64,000 bases of DNA from Microvirga pudoricolor (GCF_016892705.1 NZ_JAFEMB010000004.1:248001-312000); one strand, 5' to 3'. Positions 50,850 through 62,377 are shown, counted from the stretch's first letter. Notes: generated by a model not told the origin, from the sequence alone. Numbers and translations are program-made.

Positions 50850-51604
50850 GGTAGTGATCCTTTTCGTTGTTCGGGCCGCACCGCGCGGCCTCGATGTCGG
50901 TCGAAGGATCGGAGGCGATCACGCCGCAGCCGCAGGCCCGCAACGCACGTGGAGGACGGCGGAGAACCGGCTTTTTTGTCTCGCGAGGAAGGCCGAAAGG
51001 CCGGGGAAAAAAGGCGGGGCCCGCTGTTGCGGCAAAGGGATCGAGGCGCAGCCGTCCTACGATCAGACCAGACGTTATCGAGAGGCCGTATGCGATGCCC
51101 GATGTCTCAACGGAAGGAAGGATCCGCTCTCATCTGGCGGTTCTTGTCGACTCCCACCGGAAGAATGGACGACGGTGGAAACGGCCGTGTCATTCCCGTC
51201 GACGCCTCGCGTAAGGCTCGGAATCGCCGTTGCTTGAACAGGCCAGGGCAGCTCCGTCACACGCTCCTCGTCGCCCTGACTGACACCGGCTCCGCGCTGT
51301 AGGCATGACGGCTGACGCGGGGTTAGCTCCGACTACCTCGCTCAACCACTTTTCGACCTGCTTCCCGCTTGCTCTTTTGGTTTTTGTCGACGGGACGTCG
51401 CGCGGGATCCGTTCAGCCTCTGGTCCGCCTCCTGGCACGTGAGGTCCGTCATGCCCTTCGATGGCGTGGATGGCGTCCTCCGAATTGAGCGGAGGCCGGG
51501 TTGACGCAGGAAGACCCTGGCTGAGGAACACGTGTCGCGCCACCCGCAGACAATCCCGCAAGATCGAATAGTATGATCATCACACCAGCGTCCATATGCG
51601 CTTC
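50850..51604. other. Gene-poor stretch between plasmid genes and copper region
   Basis: About 750 bases. Near 50870-50960 lies probable promoter/leader DNA for the DUF736 gene. Open frames here have the arginine/serine-rich look of GC-rich shadows and none has a credible start or family. No hairpins or long repeats stood out. Confidence 0.45.
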
Positions 51605-51985
51605 TTAGATGTCATCCTGCGGTGCGACGAAAAAGTAGAGGCCCTCGCGCTGAACGGCGGCCCGTGCGGCAGAGGCGTTGAAAGTTCTTGGGATACTGCC
51701 GTATCGGCCTAAGGTGCCACGGAACGTCCAGCCCGCGCCAATGAGGAAGTCCGGGATCGCGCCGCTCTTAGGGACGGCGCAGAACAGGTCGCGGGCGAAC
51801 CGGGATTCGAAGATGATATAGGATTGCGCCTTCGTTTCCTTCCGCTTCCGGCGTGCGGGATCGCTTCCGCAGGCGAGAGGAGGCTCGGCCTCGGCTCCAC
51901 TATTTGGGGAGCCAGCCCGCTTCCGGCCATGGGGGTGGGAACCAGCAGGCTTTTGCCTCCGGCGATCCTTGGTCCTGTCCGACAC
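51605..51985 (-). CDS. Hypothetical protein
   Basis: 126 residues. The first ~50 are basic and disordered; the C-terminal ~75 look like a compact domain (AQSYIIFESRFARDLFCAVP, FLIGAGWTFRGTLG, EGLYFFVAPQDDI). This pattern resembles small orphan proteins seen in Methylobacterium-type genomes. The real start may be further in. No function can be given. Confidence 0.5.
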   Translation of the reverse strand: MSDRTKDRRRQKPAGSHPHGRKRAGSPNSGAEAEPPLACGSDPARRKRKETKAQSYIIFESRFARDLFCAVPKSGAIPDFLIGAGWTFRGTLGRYGSIPRTFNASAARAAVQREGLYFFVAPQDDI

Positions 51986-52164
51986 TGCAGTGCGCCGGAC
52001 AGCCTTACATCAGTCGGCGAGCGGGCAATGCTGGTGGTCGGCGGCCGCCATGAAGCTGAGCAGCCCGGACATGGCGCAGAGCGCCGGTGGGAATGATGGA
52101 CATGGGAACCCCGAAGATCATGAGCCAAGTGTCGGGAGCGACACGGCTCAGACCGGTCGCCCAT

Positions 52165-52641
52165 TCAGACGGTGCTGGGGGTTCTTGGAGGACGCTTCAG
52201 CCCGTTCGGATCGATGCCGGAGCCGGGCTGACTTGCCAGCGCCAAGCCGGTTGAGATCACCGGGACCGTGTCAGCTCCGAGGCCACAGGTGGGGAGGGCG
52301 CAGGCACTACCGCAATGAGAGCTGTGGGAAGCGCCTGCATCGTCATGGCCGCTGTCAGGAGTCCCGTGGCTGCAAGAGTTCGAAACTCTGGTCTCGGCCA
52401 TCCCGGGGCTATGTTCGTGGGATGGCTGAGATGATGCATTCAGGTGGGCGGCCGCCAGTCGGCCCGGAGGCGAGCCTGCACCGTGGGCCGGCGAACTTGC
52501 CATGGACCCGCTATACAGGACGAGCAAGGCCGCTGCCGCCAACACGAGGGTTGCGGCCAAGTGACGGAAGTGGGTCCATACAGCAACCAAAGGGCGCTCC
52601 ATCCCGCTCAGGCTCTCCACCATACGGCTCCTGGCCATCAT
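52165..52641 (-). CDS. Exported His/Cys-rich small protein (copper region)
   Basis: Up to 158 residues; internal ATGs mean the start is uncertain. A hydrophobic segment (LAATLVLAAAALLVLYSG) acts as signal or anchor. The rest is rich in His and Ser (SSQPSHEHSPGMAE, DDAGASHSSHCGSACALPT), with three cysteines in CGSACALPTCG. A metal-binding periplasmic role fits the copper genes next to it, but no family is certain. Confidence 0.5.
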   Translation of the reverse strand: MMARSRMVESLSGMERPLVAVWTHFRHLAATLVLAAAALLVLYSGSMASSPAHGAGSPPGRLAAAHLNASSQPSHEHSPGMAETRVSNSCSHGTPDSGHDDAGASHSSHCGSACALPTCGLGADTVPVISTGLALASQPGSGIDPNGLKRPPRTPSTV

Positions 52642-52694
52642 CTCAAGACTTTCGAGTGACTTAGGCCTGAACCCGGATCTGATGGAGGCGAGAA

Positions 52695-53171
52695 TCAGAC
52701 CAAACGTGGTCCCTGATACCGAGCGAAGGTCTTTTGGCCCGATGGTCCGAACAGCACGACGTCGTAGGTGTCGTTCTCAGCTCCTGCGACCTCCATGCCC
52801 GGAGAGCCGACCGGCATGCCGGGGACGGCCAGGCCCTTGGCCTGCGGCTTCTCGGCCAATAGGCGCTTGACCGCGTCCGCCGGCACGTGACCTTCGATCA
52901 CATAACCGGCGACCTCGGCCGTATGACAAGAGGCGAGATCGTCGGGCACGCCGAGGCGGGCCTTGACACGATTGACCTGGGGCGTGGTGATGACCTCCAC
53001 CGGGAAGCCGGCCGCCTTCATGTGGTCGACCCAACCGCCGCAACAGCCGCAGTTCGGGTCCTTGGTGACGACGACCTTCGGCAGGGGCGCCGCCTGTGCG
53101 AAGGCATGCCCGGTCGCCAGGATCGTGCCCGTGGCACCGAGAACGGTCAGGAAATGGCGGCGATCGAGCAT
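52695..53171 (-). CDS. DUF411 metal-binding protein
   Basis: 158 residues from ATG 53171. The N-terminus has a twin-arginine-like signal DRRHFLTVLGATG ending in HAFAQA. The DUF411 core has DPNCGCCGGWVDHMKAAGF, the CxCC metal site, then SCHTAEVAGYVIEGHVPAD and AVPGMPVGSPGME. DUF411 proteins occur in copper and silver resistance operons and probably bind the metal in the periplasm. The gene is 11 bases downstream of the HMA chaperone gene and shares its copper-type promoter. Confidence 0.92.
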   Translation of the reverse strand: MLDRRHFLTVLGATGTILATGHAFAQAAPLPKVVVTKDPNCGCCGGWVDHMKAAGFPVEVITTPQVNRVKARLGVPDDLASCHTAEVAGYVIEGHVPADAVKRLLAEKPQAKGLAVPGMPVGSPGMEVAGAENDTYDVVLFGPSGQKTFARYQGPRLV

Positions 53172-53182
53172 GAATTCCTCCT

Positions 53183-53440
53183 TCAGGCGAGGGTTGGAGT
53201 GTAACCGGCCTCGGTCACGAGGGCCTTGATGGACGTCAAGTCGGCGCTGCCGCGGACCGATACAAGCTTCGAGGCAGGATCCGCCTCGACGCTCGTGCCG
53301 GGCAAGCCGGTTTCGATGGCCTTCTTGATGGTGCCGGCGCAATGGCCGCAGGTCATGTCCTCGACCCGCAGGGTCATAGCGTCGGGGTGGCGCTCCACAG
53401 TCTGGCCTGCCTGAGTCTGGTGGGTGCTGCATCCGCACAT
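53183..53440 (-). CDS. HMA-domain copper chaperone
   Basis: 85 residues from ATG 53440 with GGAG upstream. The heavy-metal-associated fold shows LRVEDMTCGHCAGTIKKAIE with the CxxC copper site and a closing VTEAGYTPTLA. An additional cysteine pair sits at the very N-terminus (MCGCSTHQ), unusual for a plain CopZ. It would hand Cu(I) to an exporter such as the ATPase at 59953. A CueR-type operator lies 42-62 bases upstream. Confidence 0.92.
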   Translation of the reverse strand: MCGCSTHQTQAGQTVERHPDAMTLRVEDMTCGHCAGTIKKAIETGLPGTSVEADPASKLVSVRGSADLTSIKALVTEAGYTPTLA

Positions 53441-53481
53441 GGTCGAATCTCCGTTTGGTTGGACGATACGCACACCCTTGC

Positions 53482-53502
53482 ACCTTCCCACGATGGCAAG
53501 GT
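53482..53502 (-). promoter_or_regulatory. CueR/HmrR-type operator for the HMA-DUF411 operon
   Basis: On the plus strand, arms ACCTTCCC (53482-53489) and GGCAAGGT (53495-53502) surround ACGAT, the same 8-5-8 layout as the E. coli copA CueR box. On the minus strand TTGACC stands at the start of the box as a -35 element. It faces the HMA gene. A Cu(I)-responsive MerR-family activator would act here; none is encoded in the window. Confidence 0.78.
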
Positions 53503-53604
53503 CAAGAGACTTTCCAAACTTGGATGCCTTGGCTGTGCGGAGGATGAGGGGAACAGATGTCGTGGAGCAATCGTTGGGCCTCTGATCCCTGACGGAAGAA
53601 TGCC

Positions 53605-53973
53605 GTGGCTCGCCTGCTCCGCTTCATGCTCCGCCGCTTGCTGGTCGCGATGGTCGCCCTTGGCCTCGCGAGCACGACGTGGCATGGCGTGGCCTTGGCC
53701 GCCAGTTATGCTCCCGCCATCCAAGCCGATGCAACGCACGTTGGGCACCAGCATGGGGCGCACAAACAGGCGGATCAAAAGCCTTCAGCCCCAGGCAAGT
53801 CCCACTCGGCCGCACAGAACTGCTGCCATCCCGCCTGCACGATGGCCGTCATCCCCTTCCCCTCCGGCCCGATGCAGGAATTTCCACTCTCGGCTCCCCT
53901 GCGTGTGACCGGCGATCCGATGCCTGTGCCGGAGAGCCCGTCCGGCCTCGATCGCCCGCCCAAAGCGTCCTGA
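53605..53973 (+). CDS. Exported His/Cys-containing small protein
   Basis: 122 residues from GTG 53605 (ATG 53626 also possible). The signal segment is LRRLLVAMVALGLASTTWHG. The mature part has HVGHQHGAHKQ and SHSAAQNCCHPACTMAVIPF, a His/Cys pattern of small periplasmic metal-associated proteins near copper genes. It is divergent from the HMA gene; the CueR-type box lies in the shared 164-base gap. The family is not certain. Confidence 0.58.
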   Translation: MARLLRFMLRRLLVAMVALGLASTTWHGVALAASYAPAIQADATHVGHQHGAHKQADQKPSAPGKSHSAAQNCCHPACTMAVIPFPSGPMQEFPLSAPLRVTGDPMPVPESPSGLDRPPKAS

Positions 53974-54143
53974 CCATTCGCCTGACACTTGCGCCCGCAG
54001 CGTGGACGCGTGCTCGCGCTCGAATCGCCACCATTGTGGAGGCTGGCGTAGTCAGGATTTCGACGAGCGGCTCGGCGAGCGGCCGGCGTTCCCGCTGCCC
54101 CGCCGCCGTCCATGCGGACGCCTAACCACCATTGGAGACGGAC

Positions 54144-54476
54144 ATGCACCAGATGTCCCCGGAGATGCAGTCCTGCATCGATGAATGCCTACGCTGCTAC
54201 CAGACCTGCCTCGGCATGGCGATGAACCACTGCCTGGAGCAGGGCGGCAAGCACGTGGAGCCCAGCCACTTCCGCAGCATGATGGCCTGCGCCGAGATCT
54301 GTCGCACCTCGGCCCACTTCATGCTGATCGGTACGCCCCACCACAAGCACACCTGCCGGGAATGCGCCGAAATTTGCGAGGAGTGCGCCCGGTCCTGCGA
54401 GCAGGTCGGTGACATGCAAGAGTGCGTCGACGCCTGTCGCCGATGCGCCGAGAGCTGCCGCAGGATGGCGGCATGA
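54144..54476 (+). CDS. Four-helix-bundle cysteine-rich copper storage protein (Csp-like)
   Basis: 110 residues from ATG 54144 with GGAGAC upstream. I count 16 cysteines in Cxx(x)C steps along helices: SCIDECLRCYQTCLGM, MMACAEICRTSAHF, HTCRECAEICEECARSC, QECVDACRRCAESC. This is the DUF326/Csp fold, which packs many Cu(I) ions inside the bundle. There is no signal peptide, so it resembles the cytosolic Csp3 type. It lies between copper-linked genes. Confidence 0.92.
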   Translation: MHQMSPEMQSCIDECLRCYQTCLGMAMNHCLEQGGKHVEPSHFRSMMACAEICRTSAHFMLIGTPHHKHTCRECAEICEECARSCEQVGDMQECVDACRRCAESCRRMAA

Positions 54477-54615
54477 GCCGGCGACCCTTTAACCGCGGGC
54501 CCTGAGCGAAGGCTCATGCCCGCCTCTCAAATTGGCGGCCTGGCCATGTCTGGCGCGGTTCTGCGGGCACCGCCCACGACCGCCGGGCATCCAATAGAAG
54601 TAATGGGACAAGCGA

Positions 54616-56136
54616 ATGTCACAGCACAATCACAGCCTATACTCATGGCTCCCAAACGCATGGCCGGGCCATGGTGGCCGGGCCGGCGACGCCGTCGCCG
54701 ACTTCTACCTCGGCCGCTTGGGGGGCCTGAGCTTCGACTTCGGCGCCGGCGAGCACCGTTATCAGGTCGCCATCGGCGGTTCCGATCCGGACACGCTCCG
54801 TGGCGATGCCGCCAGGGATTACCTGTGGGGCCGCGGCGGCGCCGATCAGGTGGCGGGCGGCAACGAGGATGACATCCTATACGGTGACGCAGGGCCCGAT
54901 CTCCTCGTCGGCGACGCGGGTCGGGACAAGCTCGACGCCGGAGCGGATGCAGACCGGCTCTACGGTGGAGACCAGGCGGACAGCCTCATGGGTCATGAGG
55001 GGGACGACTTCCTCGACGAAGGGATCGGCCACGGCATGCTCGAAGGCGGGCCCGGCAACGATACCATGGTCGGCGGACAGGGCCCGGACGCCTTCGCAGT
55101 GGATCCTGAGAGCGGCAACGACGTCATCCGGGACTTCACGGCGGGCCCGGGCATGTTCGACCACCTCGCGCTTCGGGACCTGACCTGGGAGGACCTGACG
55201 ATCACCGACACCGCAGGCGGGGCCCTTGTTAGCTGGGACGGCGGCTCGGTCCTGCTCGAAGGGGTCGCTCGGAGCCAGCTGGCGCAGGACGACTTCATGT
55301 TCGCCATGGAGCCCGACCTACCGCCCGGCACCCGCGCCCCGAGCGGCCCGACGGCTGAACGGGCAACTCCGAGCGAGCCGGGGCCGGACATCGGTTCGTC
55401 AACGACGACTGCCCGTCAGGAATCTTTCGACGTCTTTTCCGACTTCCTGCTGGGGCACCACCGCGACGTCGCCTTCGACTTCGACAAGTATCACGTCGAG
55501 GTTGGCGGTTCTAAGCGGGACACCTTCCATGGTGGTGAGGACTGGGACCACGTCTTTGGCCGCGGCGGCAATGATCGTCTCCACGGCGGCGATGGCGAGG
55601 ACGTCCTGCAAGGCGACGGCGGCAACGATCACCTCTACGGCGATGAGGGCGCGGACCGACTCGACGGCGGGGCGGGCCGTGACCGGCTGCATGGCGGCGA
55701 CCAAGCCGACGAACTGATGGGCGGCACGGGCAACGACTATCTCGATGCCGGCGCCGGCCACGACATGATCGAGGGCGAGGAGGGGAACGACACCATGGTC
55801 GGCGGCACCGGCGCCGATGCCTTCATCGTCTCTCCGACCAGCGGCAACGACGTCGTGCGCGACTTTGAGGCCACCGGTTTGGCCCAAGGAGCCTTCGACC
55901 ACATCGCCCTGCGCGACATCCGGCCCGACCAGGTGACGGTCACCGACACAACCCGGGGGGCTCTCGTCAGCTGGAACACCGACGCCGACTCCGCGGCGGA
56001 GGGATCGGTGCTGCTGCAGGATGTTGCCAAAGCCGATCTGCGCCAGAGCGACTTCATGTTCATCGACGAGCCCGGCTTCGTCGACGGCATCAGCACCGTC
56101 GGGTCCTACTACATCCTCCCCGAGACCATCGTGTGA
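54616..56136 (+). CDS. RTX-type calcium-binding repeat protein with internal duplication
   Basis: 506 residues, acidic. Two copies of a ~220-residue unit are visible. Unit 1 (about 28-240) opens DFYLGRLGGLSFDF and has GGADQVAGGNEDDILYGDAG; unit 2 (about 275-490) opens DFLLGHHRDVAFDF and has GGNDRLHGGDGEDVLQGDGG. Each ends with a beta block (DHLALRDLTWEDLTITDTAGG / DHIALRDIRPDQVTVTDTTRG) and a DDFMF/SDFMF motif. The GGxGxD nonapeptides bind Ca2+ and usually mark type I secretion. No signal peptide is seen and no type I exporter genes are nearby. Why it sits among copper genes is unclear. Confidence 0.85.
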   Translation: MSQHNHSLYSWLPNAWPGHGGRAGDAVADFYLGRLGGLSFDFGAGEHRYQVAIGGSDPDTLRGDAARDYLWGRGGADQVAGGNEDDILYGDAGPDLLVGDAGRDKLDAGADADRLYGGDQADSLMGHEGDDFLDEGIGHGMLEGGPGNDTMVGGQGPDAFAVDPESGNDVIRDFTAGPGMFDHLALRDLTWEDLTITDTAGGALVSWDGGSVLLEGVARSQLAQDDFMFAMEPDLPPGTRAPSGPTAERATPSEPGPDIGSSTTTARQESFDVFSDFLLGHHRDVAFDFDKYHVEVGGSKRDTFHGGEDWDHVFGRGGNDRLHGGDGEDVLQGDGGNDHLYGDEGADRLDGGAGRDRLHGGDQADELMGGTGNDYLDAGAGHDMIEGEEGNDTMVGGTGADAFIVSPTSGNDVVRDFEATGLAQGAFDHIALRDIRPDQVTVTDTTRGALVSWNTDADSAAEGSVLLQDVAKADLRQSDFMFIDEPGFVDGISTVGSYYILPETIV

Positions 56137-56220
56137 CTTTCGACGGGTGAAGACCGTTCCCAAGGGTGGTCCTGCCGCCGCCCTTGTCCACTCCAACTCA
56201 CGAACTGCAAGGAGATCGAA

Positions 56221-56730
56221 ATGAAATCATTGACCCTTATCGCCGCCGGCATGCTGGCTCTGTCTGTCCCGGCTCTGGCCCAGCAGAACCAGCCGCAGCA
56301 ACAGATGCAACATCCGTCCGGTGGCCAGATGGCCATGTCGACCGAAGGCCTGCCGGAGGAGTGCCGTACCGCGGTGCAGGCCGGTGGCCAGATGCAGAAT
56401 ATGCAGGGCATGGACATGTCAGGCATGATGCAGGGCATGCAGGGCATGATGGCAAACATGAACGACGCCCAGAAGGGCTACATGCAGGCCATGATGAAGA
56501 TGCACGGCCCGATGATGGCCGCCCACATGATCAAGGACTCCGATGTCGCCTTCGTCTGCGGGATGATTGCTCACCACCAGGGCGCCATCGATATGGCCGA
56601 CGTCGTCCTCAAGACCGGCGACAACGCCGAGGCCAAGAAGATGGCCGAGAAGACGAAGAAGGAGCAAGGCCAGGAAATCGCCGAGATGAAGGACTGGCTG
56701 CAGAAGAATGCCAAGAAGGAAGGAAACTGA
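56221..56730 (+). CDS. DUF305 exported metal-linked protein
   Basis: 169 residues with a signal peptide (SLTLIAAGMLALSVPALAQ). A Met/Gln-rich stretch follows (MQNMQGMDMSGMMQGMQG), typical of periplasmic Cu(I)-binding proteins. The DUF305 ferritin-like core has AFVCGMIAHHQGAIDMADVV and EIAEMKDWLQK. Members such as CopM help copper resistance outside the cytoplasm. A strong terminator hairpin follows the stop. Confidence 0.92.
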   Translation: MKSLTLIAAGMLALSVPALAQQNQPQQQMQHPSGGQMAMSTEGLPEECRTAVQAGGQMQNMQGMDMSGMMQGMQGMMANMNDAQKGYMQAMMKMHGPMMAAHMIKDSDVAFVCGMIAHHQGAIDMADVVLKTGDNAEAKKMAEKTKKEQGQEIAEMKDWLQKNAKKEGN

Positions 56731-56740
56731 CGTAACAAAG

Positions 56741-56763
56741 CGCCCCGCCGATCAGGCGGGGCG
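56741..56763 (+). terminator. Intrinsic terminator-like hairpin after the DUF305 gene
   Basis: Arms CGCCCCGCC (56741-56749) and GGCGGGGCG (56755-56763) flank GATCA, 10 bases after the stop. A-rich DNA before and TTAC after give only a short T tail, so it could work in either direction. Confidence 0.65.
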
Positions 56764-56947
56764 TTACTCATCCCGGATAGGACCCGCCATCGTCGCGGCT
56801 AGGCTTGCGCCAGGCTTCGTCCTACCGGGACCTACGCCAAACGTTATCGTTTGTCCGGGAGATCATCAGCCGGGTGGGAACCGCTCCACCGGCATTACGT
56901 ATCCATTCTAACGTAGCTGGACGAGAAGGTACGAACAGCCGCACGCG

Positions 56948-58888
56948 TCAATCCTCGACGTTGATGACCATCGTGAGGCCCCCTCCGCCCTGCGTTTCGA
57001 CGTTGTTATTGGTGGTGTGATGCGGGATGTGACAGTGCACGAGCCACTTGCCTGGGCGCCGTGCCGTCCAGATCACGTCGTAGCGCTGGCCCGGCCCGAC
57101 GTTCACGGTGTCGGCTAAGAATCGAGCACTCTCGGGCAGGGTCTCGCCGTCGCGCGCCACCACTTGGAACGGGCCGCCATGCACGTGCATGGGATGCACG
57201 AAATTGTTGTTCGTGCCGACGAAGCGAAGCTTGATCGTCTGGCCGACTTTCATCCGGACCGTATCGGTCAAGGGATAGGCCTTGCCGTTGATGGTGAAGT
57301 AATTCGGGAGGGCGCCTTCCATTAGCATGGCGGGATAAGTCAGCCACTCGCGCTTGAGCCATTCCTGAAGCTGTATCGTGTACTCGATATCCGCCTTCGG
57401 CTCGTCGCCGTCCTGCGGCGCGATGATCAAGGCGCCGTAAAGGCCGAGTGCCTGTTGGCGGTCGACGTGGCCGTGGGTGTGGTAGAAGTACGTGCCCGAC
57501 TGCCCGACCGTGAACTCGTAGGTGTAGCGGCCGCCCGGCGGGACCGGCTCTTGCGTGATCTCTGCGGGGCCGTCCATCTCGTTCGGCAGGATTAGCCCGT
57601 GCCAGTGGACGGTCGTCGATTCGGGCAGGTTATTGCGGAACTCGATGCGCACCCGATCACCCTGAGTCAGGGCAAGACGCGGGCCAGGGAGCTGGCGGTT
57701 GTATGCGTAGGCCTCGACCGTGACGTTGCCGAGGATGTTCCAGCGGATCACTGATGCCTCGAGTTCGAAGACCTTGACCCCGTTTTCAAGGCGAGGCTCG
57801 AGCGTCTGGTCACCAATCGCATTCGCCGGGGCACGATAGGAGACATGGCGCGGGTGCACCGCAGCCATATCCCGCATGGCCGCGGCGGGCGTGTCGAAGT
57901 CCATGATCATGCCGGGGGGCATGATGAGGCCGCCGACGTCGCGCGCACTGAGACCAAGGTTCACAAAGAAGCCCGGCAGGACCATTCCGGCCGCGAGCAT
58001 CAGCGTGGTCACCCCGGCAACCGCGGCGAGCTGTGGCAGGGTCGCGTCGCTCCTCATCCCATGATCGTCGCGCGAACCAGCTGTCCCGTCGCCCTCGGCT
58101 GTCGTCCTATGGCCGGCGTGGGCGGCGTGGACAGCCCCCGCCGAAAGGCTCGCAGGCTCGCTGTGCCCCGCATGGCCGTCGCTCAACGCGATAGCCCGGC
58201 CGAGGTCGAAGCGGGAGCCGGGCCTGCGCTCGGTCATGAGGCCATGTTTGAGCCCACGCCGCACCAGCCAGACGTTCCAGGGATAGGCTGTCGCGAACCC
58301 GATGATGACGCCGAGCGACATCACGCCCCAGAACACCAGCTCGGTCGGGTCCATCGCGCGCATGTCACGGCCCATCATCAGGAACGCCATGGCAGGCGCC
58401 ATGCCCGCCATCATGGCATTCATGCTGATGAATTCCGGCCAGAAGCTCTTGCGGACGTTCTCCCAATAAGTGCCGCCCATCATCTGCTTCATGAAGAGCG
58501 ACTGGAAGATGAAGAGGCCGAACGCGAAGCCGGCGACGTACTCGATGACGAGGTCGATCCCCATCGGCAGACCGAGCAGGGCCGTGACCGCAGCCGCGAG
58601 GATGATCCCGGTGGCGTCGCCGGCGACGCAGTGGATCGTCGAGCCGACACCCTGCTTCCACAAGGGAGAGGTGAACGTCTCGTGCTCGCCCGGCCGGGGC
58701 TCCTTGTCGGCGAGTACGTACAGAAGCAGCCCGATCGGGCCCATATAGAGCGTGACCAGGATGAAGCCCCACTTCATGACCGTAGGCTCCGGATTGTTCC
58801 GGAACTGGTCATAGGCGACGTAGGCAGTCGAGAGCCCCGCAAGTGCGAACCAGATGACGAGGGCGTAGTCGATGGGCTGAACGATCAT
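56948..58888 (-). CDS. Membrane-anchored multicopper oxidase: DUF4396 fused to two-domain cupredoxin oxidase
   Basis: 646 residues from ATG 58888 with GGAGG upstream. Residues ~1-215 are a DUF4396 membrane domain with several helices (ALVIWFALAGLSTAYVAYDQF, GFILVTLYMGPIGLLLYVLA). A His-rich linker (DGHAGHSEP, HAAHAGHRT) leads to another helix at ~285-310. The last ~270 residues are a two-domain multicopper oxidase with copper ligands VHWHGL, YHTHGHVD, HPMHVHGGPF and VHCHIPHHTT. It probably oxidises Cu(I) at the outer face of the inner membrane. No CopB-type gene is adjacent. Confidence 0.87.
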   Translation of the reverse strand: MIVQPIDYALVIWFALAGLSTAYVAYDQFRNNPEPTVMKWGFILVTLYMGPIGLLLYVLADKEPRPGEHETFTSPLWKQGVGSTIHCVAGDATGIILAAAVTALLGLPMGIDLVIEYVAGFAFGLFIFQSLFMKQMMGGTYWENVRKSFWPEFISMNAMMAGMAPAMAFLMMGRDMRAMDPTELVFWGVMSLGVIIGFATAYPWNVWLVRRGLKHGLMTERRPGSRFDLGRAIALSDGHAGHSEPASLSAGAVHAAHAGHRTTAEGDGTAGSRDDHGMRSDATLPQLAAVAGVTTLMLAAGMVLPGFFVNLGLSARDVGGLIMPPGMIMDFDTPAAAMRDMAAVHPRHVSYRAPANAIGDQTLEPRLENGVKVFELEASVIRWNILGNVTVEAYAYNRQLPGPRLALTQGDRVRIEFRNNLPESTTVHWHGLILPNEMDGPAEITQEPVPPGGRYTYEFTVGQSGTYFYHTHGHVDRQQALGLYGALIIAPQDGDEPKADIEYTIQLQEWLKREWLTYPAMLMEGALPNYFTINGKAYPLTDTVRMKVGQTIKLRFVGTNNNFVHPMHVHGGPFQVVARDGETLPESARFLADTVNVGPGQRYDVIWTARRPGKWLVHCHIPHHTTNNNVETQGGGGLTMVINVED

Positions 58889-59021
58889 GGCTGCCTCCAG
58901 GTCAGGCTTCAGGCCGGCGCTCCCCTGGCAAAAGATCCAGGTGCCCAGTTTCTTTGCAGCGGCGGGACATGGGGCTTGGCGATGACTGGGTCCACCTGTC
59001 CGAGGATTGTTCAAGCGGCCA

Positions 59022-59819
59022 TCAGCCGGGGGCGGCCGGGCTGAATTCGCCGGTGTTGGAAACATCGGCGCTGCGTCGGGCGAGGGCAGCGGCGTAGCGG
59101 CGCACCGCCTCCTCGAAGCCGAGCATCAAAGCATCGGCGGTGAGCTCATGGCCGATCGAGGCCTCAGCCAAATCGGGCAGCGCGGTGACAAGCGGCGGCA
59201 GGTTGTGCAGATTAAGGTCATGTCCGACGTTGAGCGTTAGGCCGCGCTCCGCCGCGCGCTGCCCAGTCACCGCATAGGCCTCGAGGGCTTCCGTGTAGTT
59301 CCCGCGACGGAAGGCTTCCGCGTAAGACCCTGTATAGATTTCGACCCCGTCGGCTTGGATGTCGGCGACGCGCTCCGGGATCGACGGATCCGGATCGATA
59401 AAAAGGATGACCCGGCAGCCGATACCTTTGAGAGTTTGCAAGGCCGACTGGACCAGCGCTTTCTGCTGCGGATCAAGGTCCCAACCCTTATCGGACGTCA
59501 GCACGCCAGGCGCATCGGGCACCAAGGTGCATTGTTCCGGACGAACTTCCCGCACGATGTCGAGGAAGCGTTCGTCTGGATACCCCTCCAGGTTCAACTC
59601 AAAGCCGGGCCGCCAAGGCGCCATGAGGCGCGAAATCGCAGTGACATCAGTGCGACGGATATGGCGCTCGTCAGGACGCGGATGCAGGGTGATGCCCTGT
59701 GCGCCCGCGTCACGCGCCACACTCACGAATGGAAGGAGATCGGGCACCCCGGTCCTGCGGGAGTTTCGCAGCAGCGCGATCTTGTTCAAATTCACGCTCA
59801 GGCGGGCCATGGCTGCCAT
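59022..59819 (-). CDS. pdxJ: Pyridoxine 5'-phosphate synthase PdxJ
   Basis: 265 residues (ATG at 59810 may be the true start). It is a TIM-barrel vitamin B6 enzyme that condenses 1-deoxyxylulose 5-phosphate with 3-amino-2-oxopropyl phosphate. Motifs are RLSVNLNKIALLRNSR, DAGAQGITLHPRPDERHIR, PEQCTLVPDAPG, RVILFIDPD, GVEIYTGSYA and LTLNVGHDLNL. The first motif has N-K in place of the common D-H, the variant seen in some alphaproteobacterial PdxJ proteins. It stands alone in the copper region, without pdxA or acpS, and may be a second copy. Confidence 0.93.
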   Translation of the reverse strand: MAAMARLSVNLNKIALLRNSRRTGVPDLLPFVSVARDAGAQGITLHPRPDERHIRRTDVTAISRLMAPWRPGFELNLEGYPDERFLDIVREVRPEQCTLVPDAPGVLTSDKGWDLDPQQKALVQSALQTLKGIGCRVILFIDPDPSIPERVADIQADGVEIYTGSYAEAFRRGNYTEALEAYAVTGQRAAERGLTLNVGHDLNLHNLPPLVTALPDLAEASIGHELTADALMLGFEEAVRRYAAALARRSADVSNTGEFSPAAPG

Positions 59820-59952
59820 CCTCTTTCCCGGTCAGGGGCGATGAGACTTAACATGCAGTTCTCCGCGGTTCGAGTGGCTGTTGTGCGGGGGCGTGACTGG
59901 GAATTCAACAGAGGCCGGGCAAGCCCTGTGGTCGACTTGCCCGGTCCGATCA

Positions 59953-62334
<2,382 letters not shown>

Positions 62335-62377
62335 AGCGGTTCTCCGCGTGCGCCTCGATGGGGAACGGGAAGCCTGC

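Noticed and set aside
57845..59044. 399-residue plus-strand open frame over the multicopper oxidase
   Set aside because: It is antisense to copper-ligand motifs and membrane helices and has no family features.
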